Source of the DNA: Prevotella sp. CAG:1320
GTDB taxonomy: Bacteria > Bacteroidota > Bacteroidia > Bacteroidales > Bacteroidaceae
DNA: 40,128 bases
Reading direction: 5' to 3'
Assembly: GCA_000435635.1 (NCBI GenBank)
Contig: FR882134.1
Coordinates: 1-40,128, forward strand
Made by a program: the position numbers and the translations under genes. Position 1 is the first letter of the stretch. Each line of letters begins with the position of its first letter. Below are positions 25,178 to 35,367 of this stretch, piece after piece. Under the pieces are notes generated by a model. It ran no database searches, had not been told where the DNA came from, and was given only the letters and a program-made list of their open reading frames with translations.

Positions 25178-25915
25178 ATGGCATTCAAGCAGGAGGAAAT
25201 AAAGCCTTACGGAGGGGCTGACGGCAAAGGCGAAGAGGTGGAGCGGATGTTTGACAACATCGCTCCCACCTATGACAAACTTAACCATCGGCTCTCCTGG
25301 GACATAGATAAGTGGTGGCGCAAGAAAGCCATTCGGCATTTGGCCGCTTTCAAGCCCAGGAGAATACTCGACGTGGCTACGGGAACGGGTGATTTCGCCA
25401 TACAGGCGGCCCACTCGTTGGAGCTGGAGAGCGTCATTGGCGTGGATATCTCAGAGGGCATGATGGAAATAGGCAGACAGAAGGCTTCCGAAGAAGGGCT
25501 AGACGATGTCATCCGCTTCCAAAAGGAAGACTGCATGGACCTGGGATTCCCCAAGGAAACCTTCGACGCAGTCATCGCCGCATTTGGAATCCGCAACTTC
25601 CAAGACCTGGAAAGAGGATTAAGGGAAATCTACCGCGTGCTGAAAGATGGTGGCGAAATGGCGTTACTGGAGCTCACCACGCCCGTAAGTTTCCCCTGGC
25701 GACAACTTTTCAGGCTCTATTCCCACAGCGTACTGCCCTTATACGGCAAAATGATATCGGGCGACAAGGCCGCTTATTCCTACCTCACGAAGACCATCGA
25801 CGCTTTCCCGCAGGGAGAAACCATGATGGACGTGTTGCGCAAGATTGGCTTCACGGAAGTAGGTTTCCAGCGCCTTACATTTGGCATATGCACCATGTAT
25901 TACGCAACTAAATAA
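25178..25915 (+). CDS. ubiE: Demethylmenaquinone methyltransferase
   Basis: A 245-residue class I SAM methyltransferase (UbiE/MenG) catalysing the last C-methylation of menaquinone. Signatures are MFDNIAPTYDKLNHRLS near the N-terminus, SAM-binding ILDVATGTGDFAIQAA (about 66-81), VIAAFGIRNFQDLERGL, and the C-terminal SYLTKTIDAFPQG. In an organism of this type it should act on demethylmenaquinone. It lies between purC and aroE with tight spacing (11 and 7 bp). Confidence 0.95.
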   Translation: MAFKQEEIKPYGGADGKGEEVERMFDNIAPTYDKLNHRLSWDIDKWWRKKAIRHLAAFKPRRILDVATGTGDFAIQAAHSLELESVIGVDISEGMMEIGRQKASEEGLDDVIRFQKEDCMDLGFPKETFDAVIAAFGIRNFQDLERGLREIYRVLKDGGEMALLELTTPVSFPWRQLFRLYSHSVLPLYGKMISGDKAAYSYLTKTIDAFPQGETMMDVLRKIGFTEVGFQRLTFGICTMYYATK

Positions 25916-25922
25916 CGCACTT

Positions 25923-26669
25923 ATGGACAAGTATGGATTAATAGGCTATCCCTTGGGGCATTCCTTCTCAATGAGTTATTTCAACGAGAAATTCAAGAGC
26001 GAGAATATCGATGCCGAGTATATCAACTTCGAAATACCCAGGATAGAGGCCTTGGCGGAAGTGGTAAACACCAACCTCAACCTGCGTGGCCTCAACGTGA
26101 CCATTCCCTACAAGGAAAAAGTGATGGACTATTTGGACTACATCAGTCCAGAGGCAAGAGCCATCGGAGCCGTAAACGTCATCAGGGTAGAACATAAAGG
26201 CAAAAAGAACATACTAAAGGGCTACAACAGTGACGTAATAGGTTTCACCGAAAGCATAGAGCCGCTATTGGAACGTTTCCACAAGAAAGCGTTGGTGCTG
26301 GGCACGGGAGGTGCCGCCAAAGCCATCTCGTACGGGCTGAAGAAGCTAGGGCTAGAAACCGTTTATGTAAGCCGATTCGAAAAACCCAACACCATACAAT
26401 ACAGCCAGATAACGCCCGAAATCATCAAGGAGCATAACGTCATCGTCAATTGCACGCCATGCGGCATGTTTCCCCACACAGAGGAATGTCCCATGTTGCC
26501 CTATGAGGCCATGGACACAAAGACTTTGCTCTATGACCTGATATATAATCCCGACCAGACGCTATTCATGAGAAAAGGAGCGGCCTATGGAGCTACCACC
26601 AAAAACGGGCTGGAAATGCTTCTGCTGCAAGCTTTCGCCAGCTGGGAATTTTGGGAAGGAAAAGATTAA
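25923..26669 (+). CDS. aroE: Shikimate dehydrogenase
   Basis: A 248-residue NADPH-dependent enzyme reducing 3-dehydroshikimate in aromatic amino-acid synthesis. Substrate site: YPLGHSFSMSYFNEKF and NVTIPYKEKVMDYLD, with catalytic Lys in the PYKEK stretch. Nucleotide fold: LGTGGAAKAISYGLKKLG. C-terminal: KNGLEMLLLQAFASWEFW. I chose ATG 25923 because YGLIGYPLGHS is the normal beginning; the longer frame overlaps ubiE. It is slightly short, as in other Bacteroidetes. Confidence 0.95.
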   Translation: MDKYGLIGYPLGHSFSMSYFNEKFKSENIDAEYINFEIPRIEALAEVVNTNLNLRGLNVTIPYKEKVMDYLDYISPEARAIGAVNVIRVEHKGKKNILKGYNSDVIGFTESIEPLLERFHKKALVLGTGGAAKAISYGLKKLGLETVYVSRFEKPNTIQYSQITPEIIKEHNVIVNCTPCGMFPHTEECPMLPYEAMDTKTLLYDLIYNPDQTLFMRKGAAYGATTKNGLEMLLLQAFASWEFWEGKD

Positions 26670-26705
26670 GGAATTGGCATATATAAACTTTATCACCAAA
26701 CAAAA

Positions 26706-27872
26706 GTGGACAACAGATACTTACACAGAGGCGTGAGCGCCGCCAAGGAAGACGTGCACAACGCCATCAAGAACATAGACAAGGGAATATTTCCCCAGGC
26801 ATTCTGCAAAATCATCCCTGACATACTGGGCGGAGACCCAGAGTATTGCAACATCATGCACGCGGACGGAGCGGGCACCAAGTCATCACTTGCCTATATG
26901 TACTGGAAGGAGACGGGCGACCTGAGCGTGTGGAAGGGAATAGCACAGGATGCCATCGTGATGAATACCGATGACCTGCTCTGCGTGGGAGCGGTAGACA
27001 ACATCCTCGTGTCGAGCACCATCGGCAGGAACAAGATGTTGGTGCCAGGCGAGGTAATATCGGCCATCATCAATGGCACAGACGAGCTGCTGGCCGAAAT
27101 GAGAGCCATGGGCATTGGCATCTATCCCACTGGGGGAGAGACCGCAGACGTAGGCGACTTGGTGCGCACTATCATCGTGGACTCTACGGTTACATGCCGT
27201 ATGAAGCGAAAAGACGTGATTGACAACGCAAATATACGCCCGGGAGACGTGATTGTAGGACTGAGCAGCACAGGACAAGCCACATACGAAAAGAAATATA
27301 ATGGCGGCATGGGCAGCAATGGACTTACCAGCGCACGCCACGACGTGTTCGCCAAGTACCTGGCAGAGAAGTATCCCGAAAGCTACGACCATGCCGTACC
27401 CGAGGAATTGGTATATAGCGGAAAGTACAAGCTGACCGATGAAATAAGCGGCAGCCCCGTGAATGCGGGCGAACTCGTGCTTTCTCCTACCCGTACCTAT
27501 GCGCCCGTCATCAAGAAGTTGCTAGACGAGATGCGCCCAGAGATACATGGTATGGTGCATTGCACGGGTGGTGCGCAGACCAAGGTGCTCCACTTCGTGG
27601 GCGAGAACTGCAAAGTGGTAAAAGACAACATGTTCCCCGTTCCTCCCCTCTTCCGCGCCATCCAGGAATGTTCTGGCACAGACTGGAAAGAGATGTATCA
27701 AGTATTCAACATGGGACATCGCATGGAGATATACGTGCGTCCTGAGATGGCAGACCAAGTAATTGCCATCAGCCAAAGCTTTGGCATAGACGCGCAAATA
27801 GTGGGACATATCGAAGAAGGCCTACGTTCACTCACCATCAAGAGCGAATATGGCACCTTTGAATACGCCTAA
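26706..27872 (+). CDS. purM: Phosphoribosylformylglycinamidine cyclo-ligase (AIR synthase)
   Basis: A 388-residue PurM-type enzyme that closes the imidazole ring (FGAM to AIR) in purine synthesis. Visible family features are RYLHRGVSAAKEDVHNAIKN, MHADGAGTKSSLAYMYW, NTDDLLCVGAVDNILVSSTIGRN, STGGETADVGDLVRT-like PTGGETADVGDLVRT, and GMGSNGLTSARHD. This is the longer Bacteroidetes form. The start is GTG 26706, supported by alignment to the family's usual N-terminus; no ATG fits. prfA follows after 55 bp. Confidence 0.92.
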   Translation: MDNRYLHRGVSAAKEDVHNAIKNIDKGIFPQAFCKIIPDILGGDPEYCNIMHADGAGTKSSLAYMYWKETGDLSVWKGIAQDAIVMNTDDLLCVGAVDNILVSSTIGRNKMLVPGEVISAIINGTDELLAEMRAMGIGIYPTGGETADVGDLVRTIIVDSTVTCRMKRKDVIDNANIRPGDVIVGLSSTGQATYEKKYNGGMGSNGLTSARHDVFAKYLAEKYPESYDHAVPEELVYSGKYKLTDEISGSPVNAGELVLSPTRTYAPVIKKLLDEMRPEIHGMVHCTGGAQTKVLHFVGENCKVVKDNMFPVPPLFRAIQECSGTDWKEMYQVFNMGHRMEIYVRPEMADQVIAISQSFGIDAQIVGHIEEGLRSLTIKSEYGTFEYA

Positions 27873-27927
27873 TCCGCTACCGAAAGACAATAGTGACTAT
27901 ACATTATATAATATATAGCGACACAGA

Positions 27928-29040
27928 ATGGCTGACAACAATAGCATATTAGAGAAACTTGACGGACTGGAAAGCAGATACGAGGAAGTTTCCACATTGA
28001 TTACTGACCCCGACGTGATAGCCGACCAAACCCGATACGTGAAGCTCACCAAGGAATATAAAGACCTGGGCGATATCATGGAGGCTCGCAAGAAATATGT
28101 GGCTTGCCTCAATGCCATCAAGGAAGCCAAGGATATTTTGGCCAACGAGAGCGACGCAGACATGAAAGAGATGGCTCGCGAGGAGTTGAATGACAACGAA
28201 ACCCTACTGCCCAAACTGGAAGAGGATATCAAGATAGCCCTGGTACCCAAAGACCCTGAGGACGCCAAGAACGTGCAAATGGAAATCCGGGCTGGTACAG
28301 GGGGCGATGAGGCGGCTCTTTTCGCTGGCGACTTGTTTAATATGTACAAGAAGTTCTGCGACTCAAAAGGTTGGTCTCTCAGCGTGACCAGTGTTTCCGA
28401 AGGAGCCGTAGGCGGATACAAAGAAATAGACTTCGCCGTGAGCGGAGTAGACGTTTACGGTACGTTGAAATATGAGTCAGGTGTACACCGCGTGCAACGT
28501 GTGCCCGCTACCGAGACACAAGGGCGCATGCACACTTCTGCCGCCACGGTGGCCGTATTGCCCGAGGCTGACAAATTTGAAGTGAATATCAACGAGGGCG
28601 ATATCAAGTGGGACACATTCCGCTCTAGTGGCGCAGGTGGACAGAACGTCAACAAGGTGGAATCAGGGGTCAGGTTGCGCTATCCCTGGAAAAACCCTAT
28701 CACAGGAGAAACGGAAGAGATTCTCATCGAATGTACTGAAACACGTGACCAACCCAAGAACAAGGAACGTGCCCTGAGCAGGTTGCGCACTTTCATCTAT
28801 GACAGAGAACACCAAAAATATGTAGATGACATTGCCAGCCGCAGAAAAAGTTTGGTATCCACGGGAGACCGCAGCGCAAAGATTCGTACCTATAACTTCC
28901 CGCAAGGGCGTGTCACAGACCATCGCATCGGATACACTACCCATGACCTGAGCGGTTTTCTCAACGGAGACATCCAGGCAATGATCGACGCACTCACGGT
29001 GGCGGAGAACGCCGAAAAACTAAAAGAGAGTGAACTCTAA
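27928..29040 (+). CDS. prfA: Peptide chain release factor 1
   Basis: A 370-residue class I release factor reading UAA and UAG. The tripeptide anticodon PAT (193-195, within RVPATETQGRMHTS) marks RF1 rather than RF2. The catalytic GGQ is at 237-239 (SSGAGGQNVNKVES), followed by TRDQPKNKERAL. The N-terminal helical domain is complete. It is flanked by purM and pyrF in a same-strand series. Confidence 0.97.
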   Translation: MADNNSILEKLDGLESRYEEVSTLITDPDVIADQTRYVKLTKEYKDLGDIMEARKKYVACLNAIKEAKDILANESDADMKEMAREELNDNETLLPKLEEDIKIALVPKDPEDAKNVQMEIRAGTGGDEAALFAGDLFNMYKKFCDSKGWSLSVTSVSEGAVGGYKEIDFAVSGVDVYGTLKYESGVHRVQRVPATETQGRMHTSAATVAVLPEADKFEVNINEGDIKWDTFRSSGAGGQNVNKVESGVRLRYPWKNPITGETEEILIECTETRDQPKNKERALSRLRTFIYDREHQKYVDDIASRRKSLVSTGDRSAKIRTYNFPQGRVTDHRIGYTTHDLSGFLNGDIQAMIDALTVAENAEKLKESEL

Positions 29041-29068
29041 TATAACCCTAAAGTATATATAAGATATC

Positions 29069-29914
29069 ATGAACCGACAACAACTTATCGAACAGATTCT
29101 CAAGAAGAAGACTTTCCTCTGCGTGGGTCTAGACACGGATATCAATAAGATACCCGCTCACTTGAGAAATGAAGAAGACCCCATCTTCGCTTTCAACAAA
29201 GCCATCATTGACGCTACCGCCCCTTATTGCGTAGCCTACAAACCTAACCTGGCGTTTTACGAGTGCTATGGTTTGAAAGGTATGAAGGCTTTCGAAAAGA
29301 CCGTAAACCATCTGAAAAAAAACTATCCCAAGCATTTCATCATTGCGGACGCCAAGCGCGGTGATATCGGTAACACGTCTACCATGTACGCCAAAACCTT
29401 CTTTGAGGAATATGATATAGATGCGCTGACCGTGGCGCCCTACATGGGAGAGGACAGCGTGACGCCTTTCTTGGCCTACCAAGACAAATGGGTTATCCTG
29501 TTAGCGTTGACCAGCAACAAGGGCAGTCATGATTTCCAGTTCATGGAAGATAAAGAAGGCGTGCGCCTGTTCGAGAAAGTGTTGACGAAGTCTCTGCAAT
29601 GGGGCAACAAAGAGAATATGATGTACGTGGTAGGAGCTACGCAAGGCGAAATGTTCAAGGATATCCGCAAATGGGTTCCCGATCACTTTCTGCTAGTGCC
29701 AGGCGTAGGAGCGCAAGGCGGTAGCCTGCAAGACGTATGCCACTATGGAATGAACAAGGATTGCGGCCTGTTGGTCAATTCGTCTCGTGGCATCATCTAT
29801 GCCAGCCAAGACAAAGATTTCGCTGAAATAGCCGCCCTAAAAGCCAAGGAGATGCAACAGCAGATGAGCGAAGAACTGCAAGCGCTTACTCCTCATCCCA
29901 CTTGGCAACCCTAA
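29069..29914 (+). CDS. pyrF: Orotidine 5'-phosphate decarboxylase (type 2)
   Basis: A 281-residue enzyme converting OMP to UMP in pyrimidine synthesis. The catalytic D-K-D motif is [11 protein letters not shown] (Asp94, Lys96, Asp99). [17 protein letters not shown] and [11 protein letters not shown] fit the longer type 2 family (about 270-290 residues). It is 28 bp after prfA and 12 bp before the HD-domain gene. Confidence 0.96.
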   Translation: MNRQQLIEQILKKKTFLCVGLDTDINKIPAHLRNEEDPIFAFNKAIIDATAPYCVAYKPNLAFYECYGLKGMKAFEKTVNHLKKNYPKHFIIADAKRGDIGNTSTMYAKTFFEEYDIDALTVAPYMGEDSVTPFLAYQDKWVILLALTSNKGSHDFQFMEDKEGVRLFEKVLTKSLQWGNKENMMYVVGATQGEMFKDIRKWVPDHFLLVPGVGAQGGSLQDVCHYGMNKDCGLLVNSSRGIIYASQDKDFAEIAALKAKEMQQQMSEELQALTPHPTWQP

Positions 29915-29926
29915 AGAATCCCTGCC

Positions 29927-31147
29927 TTGAACGATTGCAAAATCATCAACGACCCTGTATTTGGGTTTATCAAGATACCTCGTGGATTGCTTTACGATAT
30001 CGTAAGACATCCACTAATGCAGCGCCTTACCCGCATTAAACAACTGGGGTTGGCCTGCATGGTCTATCCAGGAGCGCAACACACCCGTTTTCAGCATAGC
30101 CTGGGTGCCTTCCACTTGATGAGTGAAGCCATCAACTCTTTGCGGCAAAAAGGCATTTTCATCTTTGACCCAGAGGCCGAAGCCGTGGAAGCCGCTATCT
30201 TGCTGCATGATATTGGACATGGCCCATTCTCCCACGTGCTGGAACATACGCTCATACACGGCATATCCCATGAAGAGATATCACTGATGATGATGTCGCA
30301 AATCAACAAGGAAATGAACGGAGGGCTTAACTTAGCCCTGAAAATCTTCAAAGACGAGTATCCCAAACGGTTCTTGCACCAGCTCATCAGCAGTCAACTC
30401 GATATGGACAGGCTCGACTACCTGCGCAGGGACTGTTTCTTTACGGGAGTGACTGAGGGAAATATCGGCTCCGCTCGCATCATCAAGATGCTAGATGTCG
30501 TAGACGACCAACTAGTGGTAGAATCAAAAGGCATCTACTCCATAGAGAACTATCTGACCTCCCGCAGGTTGATGTATTGGCAGGTGTACTTGCACAAGAC
30601 TGCCGTAGCCGCCGAGAAAGTGTTGGTTAACCTGCTGAAAAGGGCAAGTTTCTTGGCTCAGCAAGGAGAAAACGTATTCGCTCCCCCACAGCTGCGCCAC
30701 TTCCTTTACCATCACGTAGACGCTGAATTCTTCAACCAACATGAAGAATCACTTAGATGTTACGAGATGTTAGACGACAACGACATCTGGAGCAGCGTAA
30801 AGGTATGGACTGAGCACCCAGACAAGATACTCTCGCTATTAGCCAATGACCTCGTTAACAGAAAGACTTTCAAGGTGGAGATTTACGATGAGCCACTACC
30901 CCCATCGAGGCTGGAGGATTTCCGTAAACAACTGTCGTCCCGATTTGGAGTTAGCGAAGAGGAAGCCAACTACTTGATGAGTTGGAATGTTGTACAGAAA
31001 GACATGTATGACATCAATGACGACAAAATTTCCATCCTGTATAAGGACGGAACATGCAAAGACATCGCCGAGGCATCCGACCTGCTCAACATCAATCTGC
31101 TATCTAAAAAAATACGTAAATATTACCTCTGTTATCACCGTAATTGA
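29927..31147 (+). CDS. HD-domain phosphohydrolase (dGTPase-like)
   Basis: A 406-residue cytoplasmic HD-superfamily protein. Metal ligands are visible as QHTRFQHSLG (His57), LLHDIGHGPFSHVLEH (His94, Asp95) and LDMDRLDYLRRD. This places it with the dNTP triphosphohydrolase/SAMHD1-like branch widely kept in Bacteroidetes. The substrate is unproven. It starts at TTG 29927: NDCKIINDPVFGFIKIPRGLLYDIVRHPL is the typical N-terminus and no ATG is available. It precedes the lipid A genes. Confidence 0.88.
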   Translation: MNDCKIINDPVFGFIKIPRGLLYDIVRHPLMQRLTRIKQLGLACMVYPGAQHTRFQHSLGAFHLMSEAINSLRQKGIFIFDPEAEAVEAAILLHDIGHGPFSHVLEHTLIHGISHEEISLMMMSQINKEMNGGLNLALKIFKDEYPKRFLHQLISSQLDMDRLDYLRRDCFFTGVTEGNIGSARIIKMLDVVDDQLVVESKGIYSIENYLTSRRLMYWQVYLHKTAVAAEKVLVNLLKRASFLAQQGENVFAPPQLRHFLYHHVDAEFFNQHEESLRCYEMLDDNDIWSSVKVWTEHPDKILSLLANDLVNRKTFKVEIYDEPLPPSRLEDFRKQLSSRFGVSEEEANYLMSWNVVQKDMYDINDDKISILYKDGTCKDIAEASDLLNINLLSKKIRKYYLCYHRN

Positions 31148-31158
31148 AATAATATTAT

Positions 31159-31166
31159 TAAATTTG
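31159..31166 (+). promoter_or_regulatory. -7 element before lpxD
   Basis: TAAATTTG matches TAnnTTTG and lies 26 bp before the lpxD ATG in an AT-rich gap. No clear -33 box is seen at 19-21 bp. Confidence 0.45.
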
Positions 31167-31192
31167 CATTTAATATACAGAAACTCAACCAT

Positions 31193-32230
31193 ATGGAATT
31201 TACGGCTCAGCAAATCGCCCAGTTCGTGCAAGGGCGTATCGAAGGCGACGAGAACGCCACGGTGAACACCTTCTCTAAGATAGAAGAGGGGAAACCGGGG
31301 GCCATCGCTTTCCTTTCCAATCCCAAATATACACATTATTTATATAACACACTCGCGTCTATAGTGCTCGTGGACGAGACCGTAGAACTCAGCCAGCCTG
31401 TGAAACCTACTCTTATTCGCGTGAAAAGCGCTTATGAAGCGGTAGCCAAGCTGCTACAACTCTATGAGTCAATGAAACCTAAGAAGAAAGGCATTGATTC
31501 CATGGCTTTCGTTTCGCCTAAGGCAACTATTGGAAAGGACGTTTATATCGGTGCCTTCGCTTACATTGGTGATGGTGTCACCATTGGCAAAGGATGCCAA
31601 ATTTATCCCCATGCGGTTATCTGCGAAGGTGTCTCTATGGGCGAGAATTGCTTGCTCTACCCTAACACCACGGTATACCATGGATGCAAATTGGGCAACA
31701 ATGTCACTTTGCACGCTGGTGTCGTGATTGGTGCGGATGGTTTTGGTTTCGCTCCTGGCCCTGGTGGCTATGACAAGATACCGCAGATAGGCATTGTCAC
31801 CATAGAGGACAACGTAGAGATAGGTGCCAACACATGCGTAGACCGTTCCACCATGGGCAGTACCTATGTAAGGAAAGGCGTGAAACTGGATAATCTGGTG
31901 CAAATTGCCCACAACACCGACATTGGAGAAAACACGGTGATGTCTGCGCAAGTAGGCGTTGCAGGTAGCACAAAAGTAGGCCAGTGGTGCATGTTCGGCG
32001 GGCAGGTCGGCGTGGCAGGCCACATTACTATAGGCAACAAGGTGATGCTAGGTGCGCAAAGTGGTGTTCCTGGCAGTCTCAAAGATAACCAGCAATTGAT
32101 AGGCACGCCTCCCATGGAGCAAAAGCCATACTTCAAGTCACAAGCCGTTTTCCGTAAGTTGCCCGAGATGTACAGGGAACTGAATGAGCTGAAAAAACAA
32201 GTGGAAGAACTGAAAAAATCCAAACTATAA
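31193..32230 (+). CDS. lpxD: UDP-3-O-(3-hydroxyacyl)glucosamine N-acyltransferase
   Basis: A 345-residue left-handed beta-helix acyltransferase, third step of lipid A synthesis. It has an N-terminal LpxD domain ([39 protein letters not shown]), then many hexapeptide repeats from about residue 100. The active-site region [21 protein letters not shown] and [26 protein letters not shown] carries the catalytic His. A short helical tail follows. It is followed 19 bp later by lpxC-fabZ. Confidence 0.97.
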   Translation: MEFTAQQIAQFVQGRIEGDENATVNTFSKIEEGKPGAIAFLSNPKYTHYLYNTLASIVLVDETVELSQPVKPTLIRVKSAYEAVAKLLQLYESMKPKKKGIDSMAFVSPKATIGKDVYIGAFAYIGDGVTIGKGCQIYPHAVICEGVSMGENCLLYPNTTVYHGCKLGNNVTLHAGVVIGADGFGFAPGPGGYDKIPQIGIVTIEDNVEIGANTCVDRSTMGSTYVRKGVKLDNLVQIAHNTDIGENTVMSAQVGVAGSTKVGQWCMFGGQVGVAGHITIGNKVMLGAQSGVPGSLKDNQQLIGTPPMEQKPYFKSQAVFRKLPEMYRELNELKKQVEELKKSKL

Positions 32231-32249
32231 AACTAAAATACAAATAACC

Positions 32250-33635
32250 ATGTCTAAACAAAAAACGCTAAAGGGGAGCTTTGCGCTCTCCGGGAAAGGA
32301 CTACATACAGGCCTTAACCTGACTGTCATCTTCAATCCCGCGCCAGAGAATCATGGATACAAGATACAGCGCATTGACCTGGAAGGCCAGCCCGTCATCG
32401 ATGCCGTTGCCGAGAAAGTAATAGACACCCAGCGAGGCACTGTGTTGGGAAATGGCGACATGCGCATTTCCACTATAGAACATGGCATGTCAGCCCTCTA
32501 CGCCTTGGGGATAGACAATTGCTTGATACAAGTAAATGGCCCTGAGTTCCCCATCCTGGACGGTTCTGCCTTGATGTATGTCGAGAAAATCAAGGAGGTG
32601 GGCGTGCAGGAGCAGAACGCCGAGAAAGATTATTATATCATCAAGCATAAACTGGAGGTAAAAGACGAGGAAAGTGGAGCCGTCATAACCATCTTGCCCG
32701 ATGACGAGTTCAGCATTACGACCATGTGCTCATTCGAGAGCAAATTCATCAACAGCCAGTTCGCCACCATTGACAACCTGGACAATTATGCCACCGAGAT
32801 AGCCCCTGCCCGTACTTTCGTGTTCGTGAGAGATATCATGCCATTGCTGCAGGCCAACCTCATCAAGGGGGGCGACATGGACAATGCTATTGTCATCTAT
32901 GAGCGCCAAGTGGACCAAGAGAAATTAGATCAATTGGCAGATCTCCTGCATGTGCCCCACATGGATGCCTCCAAATTAGGATACATCCAGCATAAACCCC
33001 TTATGTGGGAAAATGAGTGCACCCGCCACAAGCTGTTAGACATTATTGGGGACATGGCCTTGATAGGTAAGCCCATTAAGGGACGTATCGTGGCGACACG
33101 TCCTGGCCACACCATCAACAACAAGTTCGCCCGCATGATGCGCAAGGAAATACGCAAACACGAGATACAGGCTCCCGTATACAATCCCAACGAGGAGCCT
33201 ATCATGGACAACATCCGCATCCGCCAGTTGTTACCCCATCGTTATCCCATGCAGCTCATAGACAAAGTCATCTACATGGGAGCCACCAGCATCGTGGGCG
33301 TAAAGAACGTCACGGCCAACGAGCCTTTCTTCCAGGGGCACTTCCCCGAAGAGCCCGTAATGCCAGGCGTGTTGCAGGTAGAGGCCATGGCACAATGTGG
33401 AGGCCTATTAGTGCTCAGCCAACTAGAAGAGCCTGAGCGTTGGAGTACTTACTTCTTGGCTATCGATGGCGTGAAGTTCCGCAAGAAGGTGGTACCTGGA
33501 GATACGTTGCTCTTCCGTGTGGAGCTGCTCCATCCTGTCCGCCATGGTATCAGCGCCATGAAAGGATACATGTTCGTGGGAGACACGGTCGTGTCAGAAG
33601 CTACATTCACCGCTCAAATCATCAAGAATAAATAA
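32250..33635 (+). CDS. lpxC-fabZ: Bifunctional LpxC deacetylase / FabZ dehydratase
   Basis: A 461-residue fusion. Residues 1 to about 305 are LpxC, the zinc-dependent deacetylase committing to lipid A (EHGMSALYALGIDNC and ECTRHKLLDIIGD zinc regions, ARTFVFVRD). Residues of about 316-461 are FabZ, the 3-hydroxyacyl-ACP dehydratase (LLPHRYPMQLIDKV with the catalytic His; FFQGHFPEEPVMPGVLQVEAMAQ with the catalytic Glu). The fusion is standard in Bacteroidetes and joins two enzymes competing for 3-hydroxyacyl-ACP. It lies between lpxD and lpxA. Confidence 0.97.
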   Translation: MSKQKTLKGSFALSGKGLHTGLNLTVIFNPAPENHGYKIQRIDLEGQPVIDAVAEKVIDTQRGTVLGNGDMRISTIEHGMSALYALGIDNCLIQVNGPEFPILDGSALMYVEKIKEVGVQEQNAEKDYYIIKHKLEVKDEESGAVITILPDDEFSITTMCSFESKFINSQFATIDNLDNYATEIAPARTFVFVRDIMPLLQANLIKGGDMDNAIVIYERQVDQEKLDQLADLLHVPHMDASKLGYIQHKPLMWENECTRHKLLDIIGDMALIGKPIKGRIVATRPGHTINNKFARMMRKEIRKHEIQAPVYNPNEEPIMDNIRIRQLLPHRYPMQLIDKVIYMGATSIVGVKNVTANEPFFQGHFPEEPVMPGVLQVEAMAQCGGLLVLSQLEEPERWSTYFLAIDGVKFRKKVVPGDTLLFRVELLHPVRHGISAMKGYMFVGDTVVSEATFTAQIIKNK

Positions 33636-33649
33636 CGCAACCTATAGAT

Positions 33650-34420
33650 ATGAATCAAATAAGTCCATTGGCTTATGTGCACCCAGAGGCGAAAATGGGT
33701 GACAACAACGTGATAGGCCCTTTTTGCTGTATTGACAAAAACACCGTAATGGGTGACAACAACGTGCTGGTCAACAGCGTGACCATACACTATGGTGCCC
33801 GCATAGGCAACAACAACGAGTTTTTCCCAGGTGCCAGCATATCCACTAAACCACAAGACCTCAAGTTCCGTGGCGAGGATACCACCTGCCAAATAGGTGA
33901 CAACAACAGCATACGCGAAAATGTCACCATATCCAGGGGCACCGCCTCCAAGGGAACTACCATCGTGGGCAACAACAACTTGCTGATGGAGAACATGCAC
34001 TTGGGACATGACTGTGTATTGGGCAACAACGTCATCGTGAGCAATTCCACCAAGTTCGCCGGGGAAGTGGTGATTGATGACTATGCGGTCATCAGTGCCA
34101 CGGTGCTTGCCCATCAGTTCTGCCGTGTTGGCGGCTACGTGATGATACAGGGTGGCAGGGGATTCTCCATGGACATCCCTCCTTTTATCATCGCAGGCAA
34201 GGAGCCCATCCGGTATGCGGGTATCAACATCGTAGGTTTACGCCGCCATGGTTTCAGCAATGAGGAGATTGAACGTATTCACGAAGCCTATCGCCTGCTC
34301 TACTCCAAGGGCTTGTTAAAAGAAGGTATCGAGGAAATCAAGGCTCACCTGGAAATCGACAAAAATATTCAATATATCATTGACTTCGTGGAGCAATCCA
34401 AACGAGGCATCATCCGATAG
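33650..34420 (+). CDS. lpxA: UDP-N-acetylglucosamine O-acyltransferase
   Basis: A 256-residue hexapeptide acyltransferase, first step of lipid A synthesis. It has beta-helix repeats from the N-terminus (HPEAKMGDNNVIGPFCCIDKN), the catalytic His in MENMHLGHDCVLGNN, and GGRGFSMDIPPFIIAGKEPIRYAGINIVGLRRHGF leading to the C-terminal helices. The length is normal. Its stop directly abuts the miaA start. Confidence 0.97.
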   Translation: MNQISPLAYVHPEAKMGDNNVIGPFCCIDKNTVMGDNNVLVNSVTIHYGARIGNNNEFFPGASISTKPQDLKFRGEDTTCQIGDNNSIRENVTISRGTASKGTTIVGNNNLLMENMHLGHDCVLGNNVIVSNSTKFAGEVVIDDYAVISATVLAHQFCRVGGYVMIQGGRGFSMDIPPFIIAGKEPIRYAGINIVGLRRHGFSNEEIERIHEAYRLLYSKGLLKEGIEEIKAHLEIDKNIQYIIDFVEQSKRGIIR

Positions 34421-35323
34421 ATGCAAACACTCTTCGTCATCATAGGCCCCACAGGCGTGGGCAAGACGGAGACTTGCCTGCAGGTAGCCGAGCATTTGAA
34501 TACGCCTATTGTCAACGCCGACTCCCGCCAGATTTTCAAGGAGATTCCCATAGGTACTGCCGCACCCACTGCCAAACAAAGGCAGCGGGTGCGGCATTAT
34601 TTCGTTGGTACCCATAGCATTGCCGATTACTATAGCGCTGCAATGTATGAGGCAGACGTAATGTGCCTCCTGCCTAGGCTGTTCGAGGAAAGCAGTTCCT
34701 CTACGGCCCTGCTCAGTGGAGGCAGCATGATGTATGTAGACGCTGTATGTAAAGGCATAGATGACATTCCAACCATCAACGACGAGACACGCGAGTTGAT
34801 GAAACGGCGCTTAGCGGAAGAAGGCCTTGAAGCATTGGTGGAGGAACTTCGCCAATTAGACCCCGAGCATTGGGCTATCGTGGACAAGCACAATCCCCGC
34901 CGCGTCATCCACGCCTTGGAAATCTGCCACATGACAGGAAAGACATACACGTCATTTCGCACTAACAGCATAAAGCGACGTCCCTTCCGTATCGTAAAAA
35001 TAGGACTTAACCGTGAACGGGAAGAACTCTACGAGCGCATCAACCTGCGGGTACTGCAAATGATGGAACTAGGACTGGAGCAAGAAGCCCGTTCCATGTA
35101 CCCTTTGCGTCATCTCAACGCACTCAACACCGTAGGATACAAAGAGTTGTTCCAACATTTCGACGGAGGAATACCCCTGGAAGAAGCCGTGCGGCAAATA
35201 CAGTCAAACACCCGAAGGTATATGCGCAAGCAACTCACTTGGTTCAAGCGAGACGAAGAAATCAGATGGTTCCACCCCGACAAGATTAAAGAAATCCTAA
35301 ATTATGTGGACTCTTTCCTGTAG
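34421..35323 (+). CDS. miaA: tRNA dimethylallyltransferase
   Basis: A 300-residue enzyme transferring dimethylallyl to A37 of tRNAs reading UNN codons. The P-loop is GPTGVGKT (9-16). Further motifs are [53 protein letters not shown], and the C-terminal [22 protein letters not shown]. It starts on the base after the lpxA stop. Expression is probably tied to the lipid A operon. Confidence 0.96.
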   Translation: MQTLFVIIGPTGVGKTETCLQVAEHLNTPIVNADSRQIFKEIPIGTAAPTAKQRQRVRHYFVGTHSIADYYSAAMYEADVMCLLPRLFEESSSSTALLSGGSMMYVDAVCKGIDDIPTINDETRELMKRRLAEEGLEALVEELRQLDPEHWAIVDKHNPRRVIHALEICHMTGKTYTSFRTNSIKRRPFRIVKIGLNREREELYERINLRVLQMMELGLEQEARSMYPLRHLNALNTVGYKELFQHFDGGIPLEEAVRQIQSNTRRYMRKQLTWFKRDEEIRWFHPDKIKEILNYVDSFL

Positions 35324-35339
35324 TTTCAATTATAATCTA

Positions 35340-35347
35340 TACCTTTG
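35340..35347 (+). promoter_or_regulatory. -7 element before the PBP gene
   Basis: TACCTTTG matches TAnnTTTG in the 44-bp gap after miaA. The -33 region is only partly conserved. Confidence 0.45.
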
Positions 35348-35367
35348 CAGTATATTCTTTATCCCAA

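Noticed and set aside
32250..33635. LpxC-FabZ fusion as a novel bifunctional gene
   Set aside because: The fusion is the standard arrangement in Bacteroidetes.
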